DNA of 7,908 nt, from positions 1 through 7,908 of the forward strand of contig JANXQR010000588.1 of the NCBI GenBank assembly GCA_025353435.1, read 5' to 3'. The stretch is from Acidobacteriota bacterium (GTDB lineage: Bacteria; Acidobacteriota; Terriglobia; Terriglobales; Acidobacteriaceae). The notes under the pieces were generated by a model, which searched no databases, was not told the origin of the DNA, and saw only the letters and a list, made by a program, of their open reading frames with translations. Position numbers and translations under genes: made by a program. Below are positions 5,701 through 7,908 of the stretch, in pieces. Positions within the stretch are counted from its first letter, which is position 1. Every line of letters begins with the position of its first letter.

Positions 5701-6717
5701 ATGGAAAACTCGATGAAAATTGCGCGCATTGCCTTAGGATTGGCGGGATTCACTCTCGCCTCGATCATTCTCTCTTCGCTCGCCTCGGCCCAGCAGCCGC
5801 GCTTGCTGGTTGCGCAGAAAGGCGATGCGAGCCTGGGGATTGTCGATCCAGCGACGGGGAAGATTGTGGCGGCGGTGCCGGAAGGTGGCGTGACGGGGCA
5901 CGAGGTGACGGCGTCGCCTGATGGGAAGCTGGCATACGTGCCGGTCTATGGCAACTCAGGTGTAGGCAAGCCGGGCACGGACGGCACCAACATGGTGGTA
6001 ATCGACATTGCTTCCGCCAAGGTGGTGGGCAATGTGGATTGGGGGCACCCGGTGCGGCCGCACATGCCTATCTTTGGCAAGGACGGGATGCTCTATGTGA
6101 CCACGGAGCTGGACAAGACGGTTTCGATCATCGACCCGAAGACGCTGAAGATTGTGGGCACGATTCCTACGGGGCAACCGGAGAGCCACATGCTGGCGCT
6201 GTCGCATGACGGACGGCATGGGTACACGGCGAACGTGGGGCCGGGGACGGTGTCCGTACTGGATATTCCGGAGCGCAAGACGGTAGCGGTGATTCCGATT
6301 TCACCCAACACCCAGCGCATTTCCATTTCGCCGGACGACCGGTGGGTGTTTACGGCGGACCAGACGCAGCCGCGGCTCGCGGTGGTCGATTTGGCCACGA
6401 ACAAGGTAGCGCTGTGGGTGCCGCTTGATGGTATTGCGTACGGAACGGCGCCAACGCTGGATGGAAAGTTCCTGCTGGTAACGATCCCGAAAAATGGGGC
6501 TGTGGCGGTGGTGGATCTGAACTTGATGAAGGTCGTCCGCACGGTAACTACTCCCGCCGATCCGCAGGAGGTGCTGATGCGGCCGGGTGGGAAGACGGCG
6601 TACGTCTCCTGCGTTGGGTCGCACACCATTGCCGAGGTAGACCTGGCGACGTGGAAGGTGACGCGGTCCATTGACGATGGAAATAACTCCGATGGAATAG
6701 CGTGGGCGGGACGGTAA
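5701..6717 (+). CDS. Exported YncE-like beta-propeller protein
   Basis: This 338-residue protein is built of repeated beta-propeller blades of the YncE / YVTN type. A signal peptide is clear: basic MENSMKIAR, a hydrophobic stretch (residues 10-27), then LASA-QQ with likely cleavage after A30. The mature part repeats blade units of the form 'valDlatxKVvxxipvG ... SPDGrxaYvt' about every 40-45 residues. Examples are GIVDPATGKIVAAV, VVIDIASAKVVGNV, SIIDPKTLKIVGTI, SVLDIPERKTVAVI, AVVDLATNKVALWV and AVVDLNLMKVVRTV, consistent with a six- or seven-bladed propeller. It should act in the periplasm or be secreted, as a binding or scaffold module; no catalytic residues can be named. ATG 5701 or the in-frame ATG 5713 could be the start; both leave a workable signal peptide, and neither has a ribosome site. 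It is transcribed away from the lactate-dehydrogenase-type gene. Confidence 0.88.
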   Translation: MENSMKIARIALGLAGFTLASIILSSLASAQQPRLLVAQKGDASLGIVDPATGKIVAAVPEGGVTGHEVTASPDGKLAYVPVYGNSGVGKPGTDGTNMVVIDIASAKVVGNVDWGHPVRPHMPIFGKDGMLYVTTELDKTVSIIDPKTLKIVGTIPTGQPESHMLALSHDGRHGYTANVGPGTVSVLDIPERKTVAVIPISPNTQRISISPDDRWVFTADQTQPRLAVVDLATNKVALWVPLDGIAYGTAPTLDGKFLLVTIPKNGAVAVVDLNLMKVVRTVTTPADPQEVLMRPGGKTAYVSCVGSHTIAEVDLATWKVTRSIDDGNNSDGIAWAGR

Positions 6718-6789
6718 GTCTTCTGGCGACGGTCGCGTAGAGGTGACCTGAGTGGGCCAGGAAGCTGCGGCTGTTCTCTGCTTGAAATG

Positions 6790-6804
6790 ATAAGAATTGT
6801 TAAG
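6790..6804 (+). promoter_or_regulatory. Direct repeat ATAAG-N5-TTAAG, candidate OmpR-family box
   Basis: Two near-identical 5-base half-sites (ATAAG 6790-6794, TTAAG 6800-6804) are separated by 5 bases, giving a 10-bp period. This is the geometry of tandem sites bound by OmpR/PhoB/CpxR-type regulators. They lie about 55-70 bases upstream of the start of such a regulator, so autoregulation is plausible. No convincing -10/-35 pair was found next to it. Confidence 0.35.
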
Positions 6805-6859
6805 GTCATCCCGGCGAGCACGCGCTATGCGAGACTTGGGACCGTAGGCAGCGTGCGGT

Positions 6860-7585
6860 ATGAATCCAGGACTAATCAAGGAACCGGACTTACAGGAACG
6901 AGCCAAGCAGCTATCTGTGCTGTTGGTGGATGACGACGCCGAGTTGTGCGGCATGATGCGGGAGTTTTTTGCGCAGGCTGGCCATCAACTGGAGTGCGTG
7001 TACAACGGTCGCGAGGGGCTGGCGAGTGCGCTGAATGGAGCGCATGACCTTGTGATTCTGGATGTAATGCTGCCGGTGCTTGACGGCTTTGGCGTGCTTA
7101 CGCAACTGCGGCGTCGCAAGGCTGTGCCGGTGATCATGCTGACGGCGCGGGTGCAGCAGCAGGATCGGATTCAGGGGCTCGACGCGGGGGCCGATGACTA
7201 CTTGCCCAAGCCATTCGATCCCGACGAATTGCTGGCGCGGATTCGTGCGGTGTTGCGGCGCACCGAAGCAAAGATTCCGGTGGCTGCGGAGTCGCTGAGC
7301 ATTGGTGCGATCCGGCTTGATCCCGCGACTCGCGAGGTGTGGAGCAGGGGCGTGGCGGTGGATTTGACGGAGATGGAGTTCGACTTGTTGGAGATGCTGA
7401 TTCGCTCTGCCGGGCGCGTGGTTTCGCGCGAGGAGATTACGGCGGCGCTATTCGAGCGCGAGGCTACACCGTATGACCGCTTCCTCGACGTGCACATCAG
7501 CCATCTTCGCAAGAAGCTCGAAGGTGGGGGCAGGCTCATTCGCACGGTGCGAGGCGTCGGCTACATCTTCGCGGGAGCGAACTGA
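6860..7585 (+). CDS. OmpR/PhoB-family response regulator
   Basis: This 241-residue DNA-binding response regulator has a receiver domain at about 18-135 and a winged-helix output domain at about 145-238. Receiver residues are complete: acidic D24-D26 (VLLVDDD), phosphoacceptor D68 in LVILDVMLP, T95 in VIMLTAR, and K117 in DDYLPKPFDPDELLARIR. The output domain shows LTEMEFDLLEMLIRSAGRVVSREEI, then DVHISHLRKKLE, and ends in IRTVRGVGYIFA, typical of the CpxR/OmpR class. There is an N-terminal extension of about 17 residues before the receiver, and no clear ribosome site before ATG 6860. An in-frame TAG at 6845-6847 rules out a longer start. The next gene begins 3 bp after the stop and is the likely sensor kinase. 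The signal sensed and the target genes are not visible. Confidence 0.95.
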   Translation: MNPGLIKEPDLQERAKQLSVLLVDDDAELCGMMREFFAQAGHQLECVYNGREGLASALNGAHDLVILDVMLPVLDGFGVLTQLRRRKAVPVIMLTARVQQQDRIQGLDAGADDYLPKPFDPDELLARIRAVLRRTEAKIPVAAESLSIGAIRLDPATREVWSRGVAVDLTEMEFDLLEMLIRSAGRVVSREEITAALFEREATPYDRFLDVHISHLRKKLEGGGRLIRTVRGVGYIFAGAN

Positions 7586-7588
7586 AGC

Positions 7589-7908
7589 GTGCGGCTGCGA
7601 TCACTCTTTGTCGGAACTGTGCTCTCCATGCTGGCGATTCTCGCACTGTCCTTTCTGGTGTTCCAGGCTATCGCCAACCGCTTGCAGCGCATGACCATCG
7701 AGCCCACGTTCAATCGCTTCGACGAGCTACAACTGGACGACGAGCGGAGCGCCTTTGAGAGTGGTGGCCGCAAGGAATTGAGCGAGTATGAGGACCGGCT
7801 AAACCACATCTTCACAGGCGCGCACTACCTGCTCGATGCGAATGGCAACGATCTTGTTACGGGTGAAAACCGCTCGGACCTGTTGCCACCTCCGCCCGCC
7901 AACAGTCT
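7589..7908 (+). CDS. Probable sensor histidine kinase (partial, N-terminus only)
   Basis: The open frame from GTG 7589 runs to the window edge (106 codons). It begins MRLRSLFVGTV with a single strong hydrophobic segment at about residues 7-29 (LSMLAILALSFLVFQAIA), preceded by basic residues. A charged, probably periplasmic stretch follows and includes ALDANGN-like sequence (YLLDANGNDLVTG) and a proline run (LPPPPAN). This matches the start of a CpxA-like membrane sensor kinase. Its place 3 bp after the response regulator stop strongly supports that, but the HAMP, His-kinase and ATPase domains lie outside the window, so the call rests on topology and position. GGGAG at about 7573-7577, inside the end of the previous gene, is a possible though distant ribosome site. 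No defect is visible in the part seen. Confidence 0.75.
   Translation, partial: MRLRSLFVGTVLSMLAILALSFLVFQAIANRLQRMTIEPTFNRFDELQLDDERSAFESGGRKELSEYEDRLNHIFTGAHYLLDANGNDLVTGENRSDLLPPPPANS

Noticed and set aside
6093..6954. Minus-strand open frames opposite the YncE-like gene and the start of the response regulator
   Set aside because: They have no domain, signal or ribosome site, and they cross two well-supported plus-strand genes.

Overview
The window looks like a chromosomal piece of a GC-rich soil-type bacterium. Codon use, the gene mix and a GC-rich palindromic intergenic repeat suggest Acidobacteriota (Terriglobia), but this is inference: there is no rRNA or other phylogenetic marker here. 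Most of the window is ordinary, and I see no prophage, transposon, CRISPR array or defence island larger than one toxin-antitoxin pair.

Layout, left to right. Positions 1-1614 (minus strand) hold two closely spaced genes: a YkgJ-type cysteine-cluster protein, then alanine racemase, which runs off the left edge. After a 166-bp gap comes a complete vapBC toxin-antitoxin operon (1781-2442, minus strand) with a repeat-rich control region at about 2480-2570. Divergent from it is an AraC-family regulator (2578-3408, plus strand). It is broken by an in-frame TAA at 3298-3300, exactly where the second helix-turn-helix expects a tyrosine; the remaining 35 codons continue intact in the same frame. A 307-bp gap with two palindromes leads to a VOC (glyoxalase/PhnB-like) gene (3716-4141), a plausible former target of the broken regulator.

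A GC-rich double-hairpin repeat separates the VOC gene from a convergent FAD-linked D-lactate dehydrogenase-type oxidase (4243-5652, minus strand). Only 48 bp separate the start of that gene from a divergent, exported YncE-like beta-propeller protein (5701-6717, plus strand). Neither of this pair has a recognisable Shine-Dalgarno sequence. The right end is a two-component system: an OmpR/PhoB-type response regulator (6860-7585) and, 3 bp after it, the N-terminus of a membrane protein that is probably the partner histidine kinase and is cut by the right edge.

The genes form independent units: cell-wall D-alanine supply, a toxin-antitoxin module, a regulator/VOC pair, lactate oxidation, a secreted propeller and an envelope-sensing two-component system. 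The best leads are the nonsense codon in the AraC gene, the nested inverted repeats between vapB and araC, the promoter architecture at 5653-5700, and an OmpR-box-like direct repeat upstream of the response regulator.
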